Below, piece after piece: positions 15,066 to 21,579 of a DNA stretch of 21,579 nucleotides. The stretch is from JAAZZIT01 sp964480525 (lineage in GTDB: Bacteria > Bacillota > Clostridia > Oscillospirales > Ruminococcaceae). The position numbers and the translations under genes were made by a program. The notes beneath the pieces were generated by a model, which had not been told where the DNA came from, made no database searches, and saw nothing but the letters and a program-made list of their open reading frames with translations. Every line of letters starts with the position of its first letter. Position 1 is the first letter of the stretch. The stretch covers positions 1 through 21,579 of the forward strand of contig CAYZOV010000027.1 of assembly GCA_964480525.1 (NCBI GenBank), in the 5' to 3' direction.

Positions 15066-16298
15066 ATGGAAAATTTTGAGATAATTGAGGGTGGCGTTTG
15101 TGCCGCACAGGGATTTCGTGCAAGTGGCGTTTACGCAGGAATTAAGGAAAATCCGACAAAGAAAAACGACCTCGGTATGATTTATTCCGATTACGAGTGC
15201 AATACGGCTTGCGTTTATACCCAGAACAAGGTTAAGGGCGCACCGATTTTGGTGACAAAGAAAAATTTGAAAAAAACAGGCGGAAAAGCAAGAGCGATAA
15301 TTGTAAACTCGAAAAACGCTAACACCTGCAACGCCGACGGCGAAGAAAAAGCAATGAAAATGTGCGAGCTTTCGGCAAAATATTTGAACATAAAGCCTGA
15401 AGAAGTTGTGGTTGCTTCAACGGGAGTTATCGGACAAATTTTGCCCATTGAACCGATTGAAAAGGCTATGCCTGAACTTGTTATGTCGTTGTGCGTAAGC
15501 CAGCACTTGGAAGCCGCAACGGCAATTATGACAACAGACACATTTGCAAAGGAATATGCTGTTACCTTTGAAATTGACGGAAAACGCTGTTGTATGGGCG
15601 GTATGGCTAAGGGAAGCGGTATGATTCACCCGAATATGGCGACAACTCTTAACTTTATCACAACAGACTGTGCTATTTCAAGCAAAATGCTCCAAAAGGC
15701 ACTTTCTGAAATTGTGAAAATCACATACAACTGCTTGTCGGTGGACGGAGATACCTCAACAAACGATATGGTGTGCCTTATGTCGTCAGGGGTTGCGGAA
15801 AATGATGAAATTTGCGAAGAAAATGAAAATTATGAAACCTTTAAGTCCGCACTTTATCAGGTAATGGCAAACTTAACAAAAATGCTCGCTAAGGACGGTG
15901 AGGGTGCAAGCAAGCTTTTGACGTGCAAATGCTTCGGAGCGCCTGACCTTGACGCAGCTATAACCGTGGCAAAGAGCGTTATTTGTTCGCCGCTTTTCAA
16001 GTGCGCTATGTTCGGAAGCGACGCAAACTGGGGAAGAATTTTGTGTGCAATAGGTTACGCAAAGGCAGAGTTTGACATAAGCAAGGTTGCGGTTTCGCTA
16101 AGCTCAAAGGCAGGGGAAGTTCACGTTTGCGAAAACGGTGCAGGTGTGGAATTTTCAGAAGAAATTGCTAAAACCGTGCTTTCGGAGGACGAAATCGAAA
16201 TTTTGGTGTACTTAAATCAGGGCGACGCAAGCGCTACGGCTTGGGGCTGTGATTTGACGTATGATTATGTTAAAATTAACGGGGATTACAGAAGTTAA
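15066..16298 (+). CDS. argJ: Bifunctional ornithine acetyltransferase / N-acetylglutamate synthase
   Basis: A 410-residue enzyme that moves the acetyl group from N-acetylornithine to glutamate, giving ornithine and N-acetylglutamate (the cyclic pathway). Many members can also use acetyl-CoA to make acetylglutamate. Autoproteolysis is expected between Ala192 and Thr193 in KGSGMIHPNMATT, giving alpha and beta chains with Thr193 as nucleophile. The oxyanion-hole motif ASTGVIG (118-123 region) and the late FGSDANWGRILCA segment are present. No separate argA or argE is in the window, and ArgJ makes argE unnecessary. Whether it is bifunctional cannot be read from sequence alone. Start preceded by AGAGG (15053-15057). 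Confidence 0.96.
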   Translation: MENFEIIEGGVCAAQGFRASGVYAGIKENPTKKNDLGMIYSDYECNTACVYTQNKVKGAPILVTKKNLKKTGGKARAIIVNSKNANTCNADGEEKAMKMCELSAKYLNIKPEEVVVASTGVIGQILPIEPIEKAMPELVMSLCVSQHLEAATAIMTTDTFAKEYAVTFEIDGKRCCMGGMAKGSGMIHPNMATTLNFITTDCAISSKMLQKALSEIVKITYNCLSVDGDTSTNDMVCLMSSGVAENDEICEENENYETFKSALYQVMANLTKMLAKDGEGASKLLTCKCFGAPDLDAAITVAKSVICSPLFKCAMFGSDANWGRILCAIGYAKAEFDISKVAVSLSSKAGEVHVCENGAGVEFSEEIAKTVLSEDEIEILVYLNQGDASATAWGCDLTYDYVKINGDYRS

Positions 16299-16320
16299 AC
16301 CGTAAAAAGGGGAGGTTTTT

Positions 16321-16884
16321 ATGAGCAGTTTGGACGAAGAACTTGAAAGATACAAACAAGCCCACGGCGGAAGATTTTCCCAAAACGGCACAAAAGATAC
16401 GAAAACCACCCTTTATTCCGACGAAAAAATAATCTGGGAGGGCGTGGGCGAATATTCCAAAGAACTTAACCGTGGAAATAACAGCGGAGCGCCTAAGCTG
16501 TTTGCGGTTTATTGGCTGGGATTTTCCATATTCTGGACGTTTTTGGCGACCGTTGGCGGCGGAATTTTCGGGTTGTTCGGCGTTCCGTTTATAATTATCG
16601 GGGTGTGCCTTTTGAAGTCGAACAAGCAAAAACCTAAGTTTGTTTTGACAAACAAGAGAATTATTACCAAAATCGGTGGCAGGGATTATTATACAAGGCT
16701 TGAAAGCATTGCAAACGCAAGCGTGAACGTCAGAGCGGACGGCAAAGGGGATATATTGTACTTTGCCGAGAATAGTCTTAACGAAAATCTGACTGCTTCG
16801 GGCGGAATTATGAACGGAATAGAAAACGCCGATTATGTGTACACGCTTTTTGAAAACGCTGTTTACGACAGCCAAAAAAATTAG
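16321..16884 (+). CDS. PH-like domain membrane protein
   Basis: A 187-residue protein. Residues 1-57 are hydrophilic and charged, residues 58-100 form two membrane helices joined by a Gly-rich turn, and residues 103-185 carry a bacterial PH (DUF304-like) domain recognised by KFVLTNKRIITKIGGRDYYTR. The DEKIIWEGVGEYS segment before the helices is typical of this family. Function is unknown. GGGGAGG (16309-16315) is a strong ribosome binding site. It lies 22 bases after argJ and 16 bases before argB, in the same direction with no promoter or terminator between, so it is expressed with the arginine genes. No relation to arginine metabolism is evident. Confidence 0.78.
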   Translation: MSSLDEELERYKQAHGGRFSQNGTKDTKTTLYSDEKIIWEGVGEYSKELNRGNNSGAPKLFAVYWLGFSIFWTFLATVGGGIFGLFGVPFIIIGVCLLKSNKQKPKFVLTNKRIITKIGGRDYYTRLESIANASVNVRADGKGDILYFAENSLNENLTASGGIMNGIENADYVYTLFENAVYDSQKN

Positions 16885-16900
16885 ATAGAGGGTAAATAAA

Positions 16901-17761
16901 ATGAAAGATATTTCAAATGCTTTGCGTTCAGAAGTGCTGATTGACGCACTTCCGTACATTCAAAAGTACCACGATAAAATTGTCGTGGTAAAATACGGCG
17001 GAAACGCTATGACAAACGAAGCGCTTAAAGATTGTGTTATGTCGGACATCGTTTTGCTTAACGCTGTGGGAATTAAGGTCGTGCTGGTTCACGGTGGCGG
17101 ACCTGAAATTAACGCAATGCTCAAGCGTGTGGGGATTGAGAGCAAGTTTATCGGCGGATTAAGATACACAGACGAAGAAACAATCGAAATTGTTAAAATG
17201 GTTTTGGCAGGAAAAGTTAATAAAGAGCTTGTAAACCATCTTCAACAGCACGGCGGAAAAGCGTTGGGTCTTAGTGGTGCCGACGGACAGATGATTATTG
17301 CGGAAAAATTAAAAGGCGACGTGGATTTAGGATACGTTGGTGAAATTAAGCACATCAACACCAAACCGATTATTGACGCTTTGAACAACGGATATGTGCC
17401 GATTATTTCGACTTTGGGCGTTGGTGAGGACGGAAAAACCTACAACATTAACGCTGACACGGCGGCAGCAAGCATTGCTACAAGTTTAAGAGCGGAAAAC
17501 CTTGTACTTATGACGGATATTGTAGGACTTTTGGAGGACAAGGACGACGACAGCACCCTTATTCCGGAGGTGAATGTCAGCGACGTTCCGTACCTTAAAA
17601 ATCAGGGAATAATCAGCGGTGGAATGATACCGAAAATCGACTGTTGCGTCGAAGCTGTCAGACGTGGAGTGAGAAAAACCTGTATTATTGACGGCAGAGT
17701 TCCACACTCAATTCTTATTGAGCTTTTCTCTAACGAGGGTATCGGTACCCAGTTTATTTAA
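16901..17761 (+). CDS. argB: Acetylglutamate kinase
   Basis: A 286-residue amino-acid-kinase-family enzyme phosphorylating N-acetylglutamate with ATP. Motifs: VVKYGGNAM (29-37) with Lys31, LVHGGGPEIN (62-71) for the substrate, and NINADTAAASIA for nucleotide binding. The N-terminal helix before the first strand (LRSEVLIDALPYIQKYH) is characteristic of the hexameric, arginine-inhibited type, and a cyclic pathway using ArgJ fits feedback control at this step; this is inferred from family knowledge. The start follows GAGGG (16887-16891). argD follows after 14 bases. Confidence 0.96.
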   Translation: MKDISNALRSEVLIDALPYIQKYHDKIVVVKYGGNAMTNEALKDCVMSDIVLLNAVGIKVVLVHGGGPEINAMLKRVGIESKFIGGLRYTDEETIEIVKMVLAGKVNKELVNHLQQHGGKALGLSGADGQMIIAEKLKGDVDLGYVGEIKHINTKPIIDALNNGYVPIISTLGVGEDGKTYNINADTAAASIATSLRAENLVLMTDIVGLLEDKDDDSTLIPEVNVSDVPYLKNQGIISGGMIPKIDCCVEAVRRGVRKTCIIDGRVPHSILIELFSNEGIGTQFI

Positions 17762-17775
17762 GAGGTGTTTTGAAA

Positions 17776-18939
17776 ATGAATACTATTGAACAGTTTAATC
17801 AGCACGTTATGGGGTCTTACGGACGTTATGACGTGGTTATGAAAAGTGGAAAAAATCGTGAAGCTGTGGACGAAAACGGCAAAACTTATATAGATTTCGG
17901 TTCGGGAATCGGCACAAACAGTTTGGGATATTGCGACGAAGAATGGGTTGAAGCAGTTTGCAATCAGGTTAAGACAATTCAGCACACGTCGAACTATTAC
18001 TACACAAAGGTTCAGTCGGATTTTGCCAAAAAGCTTTGCGAAATGACAGGTTACGACAAAATGTTTTTCGGAAACTCCGGGGCGGAAGCTAACGAGTGTG
18101 CGATTAAGCTTGCGAGAAAATACAGCTTTGACAAATACGGCAAAGGCAGAAGTACGATTATCACCCTTGTAAACAGCTTTCACGGAAGAACAATGGCGAC
18201 ACTTTCGGCAACAGGTCAGGAGGTTTTCCACAACTATTTCTTCCCGTTTGTTGAGGGGTTTGTAAACGTTGTGGCGAACGATATCGACGACCTTTTGGCA
18301 AAACTTGACGACAGCGTTTGTGCGGTTATGGTTGAGTTTGTACAGGGTGAGGGCGGAGTTTGCCCACTTGAAAAGGCTTTTGTAGACAAGATTTTTGAGG
18401 AATGTCCAAAGAAAGATATTTTGATTATCGCCGACGAAGTTCAGACAGGCGCAGGCAGAACGGGAAAAGTTTTGGCTTCGCAGAATTTCGGTGTAATGCC
18501 TGACATTACCACAATGGCAAAGGGAATTGCAGGCGGACTTCCTATCGGAATTTGTCTTGCAAACGAAAAATGCAGCGGAGTTTTAACGCCGGGAACACAC
18601 GGCTCCACATTTGGTGGAAACCCTATTTGCTGTGCAGGCGGACTTGCTGTTCTGAACAGACTTTCAAGCGAGGGATTTCTTGACGAAGTAGCTAAAAAGG
18701 GCGATTATATCAAGGAAAAGCTTTTGAAAATTGATGAGGTAGAGGGCGTTGACGGTTTGGGAATGATGATTGGAATACGCCTTAAAACCAAAAAAGCAAG
18801 CGAACTTTGCAAGGCTTGTCTTGAAAACGGACTTTTGGTTTTGACGGCTAAAGAAAAGCTAAGACTTTTACCGCCACTTACAATTACATATGAAGAAATT
18901 GACAAAGGTATTGAAATTTTAGAAAAACTTATGAAATAA
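17776..18939 (+). CDS. argD: Acetylornithine aminotransferase
   Basis: A 387-residue PLP enzyme of class III converting acetylglutamate semialdehyde plus glutamate to N-acetylornithine; many homologues also serve lysine synthesis. Visible motifs are FFGNSGAEANE (97-107) for the PLP phosphate, SFHGRTMATLSATG (134-147), IIADEVQTGAGRTGK with Asp220, and TTMAKGIAGGLPIG with PLP lysine 249. Full length. The start at 17776 is used because AAGAGGTG ends 8 bases before it; an in-frame TTG two codons upstream is less likely. argF follows after 12 bases. Confidence 0.95.
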   Translation: MNTIEQFNQHVMGSYGRYDVVMKSGKNREAVDENGKTYIDFGSGIGTNSLGYCDEEWVEAVCNQVKTIQHTSNYYYTKVQSDFAKKLCEMTGYDKMFFGNSGAEANECAIKLARKYSFDKYGKGRSTIITLVNSFHGRTMATLSATGQEVFHNYFFPFVEGFVNVVANDIDDLLAKLDDSVCAVMVEFVQGEGGVCPLEKAFVDKIFEECPKKDILIIADEVQTGAGRTGKVLASQNFGVMPDITTMAKGIAGGLPIGICLANEKCSGVLTPGTHGSTFGGNPICCAGGLAVLNRLSSEGFLDEVAKKGDYIKEKLLKIDEVEGVDGLGMMIGIRLKTKKASELCKACLENGLLVLTAKEKLRLLPPLTITYEEIDKGIEILEKLMK

Positions 18940-18951
18940 AGGAGTTAGATT

Positions 18952-19857
18952 ATGAAACATTTACTTAAAATGCTTGACCTTTCAAAGGAAGAAATTATCG
19001 ACATTTTAAATCTTGCAGACCAGCTTAAATACGAGCAGAAGAACAACATTCCACACCGTCATCTTGAGGGCAAAACCCTGGGTATGATTTTCCAGAAGTC
19101 CTCAACCCGTACCCGTGTTTCCTTTGAAACAGGTATGTACCAGCTTGGCGGACAGGCGCTTTTCCTTTCAAACAGGGATTTGCAGATTGGACGTGGTGAA
19201 CCTGTTCAGGACACAGCGAGAGTTTTGTCACGTTATCTCGACGGAATTATGATTAGAACTTTCGAGCAAAAGGAAGTTGAGGACTTGGCTGAATACGGTT
19301 CAATTCCGATTATCAACGGACTTACAGACTTCTGCCACCCTTGTCAGGTTTTGGCTGACCTTATGACAATTAGAGAGCATAAGGGCAGACTTGAGGGGCT
19401 TAAAATGTGTTATATCGGCGACGGAAACAATATGGCAAATTCCCTTATTGTAGGCGGATTGAAAGTGGGAATGAGCGTTTCCATTGCTTGTCCTGAAGAT
19501 TACCAGCCGGACCCAGAGGTTTTGGAATTCTGCAAGGAATACGGCGACAAGTTTGTTATGACCACATCGGTTCTTGAGGCCGCAAAGGACGCAGACGTTT
19601 TGTTTACTGACGTTTGGGCGTCAATGGGTCAAGAGGACGAGGCTGAAAAGAGAAAGCAGATTTTCAAGGGTTATCAGATTAACGACGACGTAATGGCTGT
19701 GGCACACCCTGACGCAATGGTTCAGCATTGTTTGCCTGCACACAGAGAAGAAGAAATTACGGCAAAGGTTTTTGAGGCTCACGCTGATGAAATTTTTGAC
19801 GAGGCTGAAAACAGACTTCACGCACAGAAGGCTGTTATGGTTAAGGTTATGGCTTAA
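18952..19857 (+). CDS. argF: Ornithine carbamoyltransferase (anabolic)
   Basis: A 301-residue cytoplasmic enzyme making citrulline from ornithine and carbamoyl phosphate; the family is trimeric. It shows the carbamoyl-phosphate motif STRTR (51-55), HPCQ (129-132), and the ornithine-binding HCLP (259-262), which separates it from aspartate carbamoyltransferase. Placement in a biosynthetic cluster without arcA or arcC supports the anabolic form. The start follows AAGGAG. It is the last arginine gene and is followed at once by a strong terminator. Carbamoyl-phosphate synthetase genes are not in this window. Confidence 0.96.
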   Translation: MKHLLKMLDLSKEEIIDILNLADQLKYEQKNNIPHRHLEGKTLGMIFQKSSTRTRVSFETGMYQLGGQALFLSNRDLQIGRGEPVQDTARVLSRYLDGIMIRTFEQKEVEDLAEYGSIPIINGLTDFCHPCQVLADLMTIREHKGRLEGLKMCYIGDGNNMANSLIVGGLKVGMSVSIACPEDYQPDPEVLEFCKEYGDKFVMTTSVLEAAKDADVLFTDVWASMGQEDEAEKRKQIFKGYQINDDVMAVAHPDAMVQHCLPAHREEEITAKVFEAHADEIFDEAENRLHAQKAVMVKVMA

Positions 19858-19894
19858 ACGCAAAAGGAGCTGTTTTACAGCTCCTTTTTTGCGT
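19858..19894 (+). terminator. Intrinsic terminator ending the arginine cluster
   Basis: ACGCAAAAGGAGCTG (19858-19872) pairs with CAGCTCC plus TTTTTTGCGT (19878-19894) across a short loop, with the T run inside the 3' arm and more T after it. It begins directly at the argF stop codon. Confidence 0.92.
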
Positions 19895-19907
19895 TTTGGA
19901 GATTTTA

Positions 19908-20313
19908 GAAAACGTGCCGTTTTCATCAATTCACCTCACCACGCTTTTGTTGGGACGGATATGTTTGTTTGGTTCGGTGGCGAAGTTTGTAAAAGTTTAA
20001 AGTTTTCGTTTTTCGCAAACTTTGAAATTCCGTCAGGATATAAAAGTTTTCGTCCACCTTTTTCAAAAGGTGGTGGGGGTTGAGGGGGCAACGCCCCTCA
20101 TCGCTGCTCGCAAGCAGCGAAATCCCATATCTTCCAAAGCGTTTTTCGGGGTAGTCAAAACTAGAGCCATCTAGTTTTGACGAGGGGGTGCTTTTCAAGT
20201 AAAAAGCACCCCTACTTGCAAGGTTTAACGAACTCCCCTCGTAAAATAGTCCGGTGGACTATTTTGCGACGAACAAAGTCAAGGGGGAAAACGTGCAAGG
20301 GTTTAATGTTTGG
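19908..20313 (-). repeat. Multi-hairpin repeat element, copy B (inverted)
   Basis: This holds most of the 585-base gene-free stretch after argF. Read on the minus strand it has the same stem series as copy A: H1 (20240-20268), H2 (20185-20212), H3 (20154-20181), a decayed H4 (20121-20152), H5 (20102-20119), H6 (20082-20099) and H7 (20054-20073). Then follow CGAAAACTTTTATA and CTGACG and a tail ending at a GAAAACG/CGTTTTC hairpin (19908-19924). H2 and H3 differ from copy A by paired changes with unchanged loops. The tail matches copy C (21393-21505) rather than copy A. H1 has a G-T pair on the plus strand, which is an A-C mismatch on the minus strand, so the folded strand is uncertain. Confidence 0.8.
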
Positions 20314-20353
20314 CAAAACTTATGCAAAAAAATAAAGTTCACCAGTAGGGGGC

Positions 20354-20395
20354 ATATGCGAAGCTGAATGCTTCGTTACGCAAACTAAAGTTTGC
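20354..20395. repeat. Double-hairpin sub-repeat, copy S2
   Basis: CGAAGC (20359-20364) pairs with GCTTCG (20370-20375), and GCAAACT (20380-20386) with AGTTTGC (20389-20395). With the preceding GGGGGCATATG it resembles the block at 113-168 in order and spacing but not in stem sequence. It lies between copy B and the amidohydrolase gene, outside the copy B boundary. Confidence 0.5.
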
Positions 20396-20426
20396 ATGGG
20401 TATTTTAAAGTCATCTCTTTGTTATT

Positions 20427-20445
20427 TGAAAACGTACCGTTTTCA
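20427..20445. repeat. 19-base palindromic end motif at the amidohydrolase stop
   Basis: TGAAAACG-TAC-CGTTTTCA is a perfect palindrome around three bases. The same motif, with TGC in the middle, ends copy B (19908-19924) and copy C (21393-21411), and a shorter version ends copy A (689-703). Here it stands alone, and its outer TCA (20443-20445) is the TGA stop codon of the minus-strand amidohydrolase gene. Confidence 0.65.
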
Positions 20446-21240
20446 GTTTAGTCCCAAAAGTTTTTCGGCGTTAAGGTGATAAATTTGCTCTTTTTCTTCC
20501 GTTGTAAAAGGCAGACTTTCGATAAGTTCAATAGTTTTTTTGCCTGAACACCACGGACAGTCGGTGGCAAACAAAATTCGGTTAGCGCCGTGTTTTTTGA
20601 TAATTTTGTAAAAAAGCTGTGGGTCGATATAGCCTGCGCACATGGAGGTGTCAAGGTAAAGTTCGCCGTCAAGCCCTGCGATATGCTCGTAAACTTCGTC
20701 CCAGTATTTGTACCCACCCAAATGCGCCAGCACCATTTTCAGATTCGGCACGGCTTTATGCACTTTGGCGCTCATGTGCGGTCGTGCGTGAACGTGGTTG
20801 GGGCTGTAACAGTCAAACCCTGCGTGAAAAACGCACACCAAACCCAGTCGGGCGATTTTTTCGTAAATTGGAAAAAGCCTTTCTTCGTCAATTTCAAAAC
20901 CTTGATAATCGGGGTGAAGCTTTATCCCTTTAAAACCCATAGCTTTGATTCGGTCAAGTTCGTCAAAAACGTCCTCTGCGTCGGGGTGAACGGTTGCAAA
21001 TGGGATAATTCGGTGGCTTGCTTGCGAAATTGCCCAGTCATTGTTAATTTTTTGCTGGGTCGGTTTTGTGGCAATTGGCAAAAGTACGGCCTTGTCAACA
21101 CCCCACTCGTCCATGCGTTGGACGGTCTGGCTGACAAGTCCACGGGTGTAAGGCACAATGTCCGCAAGCTTTTCAAGGTTTGAAATAGCTCGCTCGGCGA
21201 TTTTTTCGTTAAAAGAGTGCGTGTGAAAATCAATAATCAT
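20443..21240 (-). CDS. Metal-dependent amidohydrolase (amidohydrolase_2 family)
   Basis: A 265-residue TIM-barrel hydrolase of the PF04909 type, whose members are decarboxylases or hydrolases of unknown or varied substrate. Metal ligands visible in order are DFHTH (His6, His8), KLHP (His109), VFHAG (His139), LAHLGG (His173) and ATDCPW (Asp227). TatD nucleases have a similar fold, but HTHSFNEK, the long loop with HARPH and the ATDCPW ending fit amidohydrolase_2 better. The start at 21240 follows AGAAGGA on the minus strand (21245-21251). It stands alone, convergent with the arginine cluster; no clear promoter is seen, and its stop lies in a repeat-family palindrome. Its C-terminus (EKLLGLN) is that expected of the family, so it is not evidently truncated. 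Confidence 0.85.
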   Translation of the reverse strand: MIIDFHTHSFNEKIAERAISNLEKLADIVPYTRGLVSQTVQRMDEWGVDKAVLLPIATKPTQQKINNDWAISQASHRIIPFATVHPDAEDVFDELDRIKAMGFKGIKLHPDYQGFEIDEERLFPIYEKIARLGLVCVFHAGFDCYSPNHVHARPHMSAKVHKAVPNLKMVLAHLGGYKYWDEVYEHIAGLDGELYLDTSMCAGYIDPQLFYKIIKKHGANRILFATDCPWCSGKKTIELIESLPFTTEEKEQIYHLNAEKLLGLN

Positions 21241-21270
21241 AAATAATCCTTCTTTGGTTTAATTTTATTA

Positions 21271-21380
21271 AAAAGCGCTGTTTTCATCGGTTCTGTTTGC
21301 AACGTGGTTTGCCTTTTGTAACTGTAACTTCGCCGTTTAACCTCACTATCCCCCAAAAACCGTCAGAAAATAAAAGTTTC
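21271..21380 (-). repeat. Partial repeat element, copy D (tail only)
   Basis: On the minus strand it reads AAACTTTTATTTTCTGACGG, then a middle segment with GTTACAAAAGGCAAACCACG-like sequence, then GATGAAAAC. That middle segment matches copy A (about 601-690) and not copies B or C. Stems H1-H7 are absent. It abuts copy C in the same orientation, giving two tandem tails upstream of the amidohydrolase gene. No gene is seen in 21241-21579. Confidence 0.65.
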
Positions 21381-21392
21381 GGTCAAGCCTTT

Positions 21393-21579
21393 TGAAAACG
21401 TGCCGTTTTCATCAGGTCAGCTCGCAATGCTTTTGTTATGTGTCCGACTTTGTTTCGCTCGCTGGCAAAGTTTGTAATAGTTTGAAGTTTTTGATTTTTG
21501 TAAAATTTAAACTTCCGTCAGAACATAAAAGTTTTCGTCCACCTTTTTCAAAAGGTGGTGGGTTTCCAAAGGGCGAAGC
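21393..21579 (-). repeat. Partial repeat element, copy C (runs off the window)
   Basis: On the minus strand it holds H7 (21539-21558), ACGAAAACTTTTATGTTCTG, a middle segment matching copy B (19925-20035), and the GAAAACG/CGTTTTC end hairpin (21393-21411). Beyond H7 it differs from copies A and B: CCCACC is preceded by a CCCTTTGG-containing stretch in place of H6. The window ends at 21579, so the rest is unseen. Confidence 0.7.

Noticed and set aside
16276..16959. 227-residue reading frame on minus over the PH-like membrane protein
   Set aside because: It covers gene junctions of the arginine cluster and has no motif; the plus-strand gene has a PH-like domain and a strong ribosome binding site.
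332..20313. Composite transposon bounded by copies A and B
   Set aside because: No transposase, integrase or target-site duplication is visible, and the enclosed genes are ordinary housekeeping and biosynthetic genes.
20590..21183. 197-residue reading frame on plus, antisense to the amidohydrolase
   Set aside because: Shadow frame rich in Val, Phe and Cys with no motif; the minus-strand gene has complete metal-binding motifs and a ribosome binding site.

Overview
The window looks like the chromosome of a low-GC Clostridia member, most likely a gut or rumen Oscillospirales/Ruminococcaceae-type bacterium. This is inferred from the AT-rich intergenic DNA, strong AGGAGG-type ribosome binding sites, T-rich intrinsic terminators and protein flavour. 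No rRNA, tRNA, CRISPR array, transposase or integrase is visible.

Layout. Positions 1-886 hold no convincing gene but are dense in hairpins: a 14-bp inverted repeat (60-229) and a long multi-hairpin element (copy A, 332-703). Then come a parvulin-type lipoprotein foldase (887-2119), a DUF2079 polytopic membrane protein (2182-3933), a convergent Cof-type HAD phosphatase (3942-4778, minus), a small PH-like protein (4965-5366), an FkbM-type methyltransferase (5443-6507), a flavin reductase-like protein (6526-7032), a membrane-anchored L,D-transpeptidase (7191-8906) and a CofE-like ligase (9087-10280). Most of these are separated by recognisable promoters and intrinsic terminators.

Positions 10328-19894 carry an essentially complete glutamate-to-arginine pathway in one direction: argG, (pentapeptide-repeat protein), argH, (four-helix membrane protein), argC, argJ, (PH-like membrane protein), argB, argD, argF, then a strong terminator. 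ArgJ recycles the acetyl group from N-acetylornithine; ArgB and ArgC reduce acetylglutamate to the semialdehyde; ArgD transaminates it; ArgF, ArgG and ArgH convert ornithine to arginine. Two promoters with ArgR-type operators (ARG boxes) between and against them precede argG. A strong intrinsic terminator sits inside the cluster, before argH. Three non-arginine genes are embedded in the cluster. carAB and argR are not in the window.

Downstream (19895-21579) lie an inverted copy of the multi-hairpin element (copy B, 19908-20313), a metal-dependent amidohydrolase on the minus strand (20443-21240), and two more partial element copies (D and C).

The most unusual signal is this repeat family. Copies A and B carry the same series of stem-loops. 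In two stems the two copies differ at several positions, and every difference is matched by the complementary change in the opposite arm, while the loops stay the same. That is what a folded RNA (or a DNA hairpin under selection) would give, and I do not recognise the family. Its 3' half is modular, with two alternative middle segments between shared ends.
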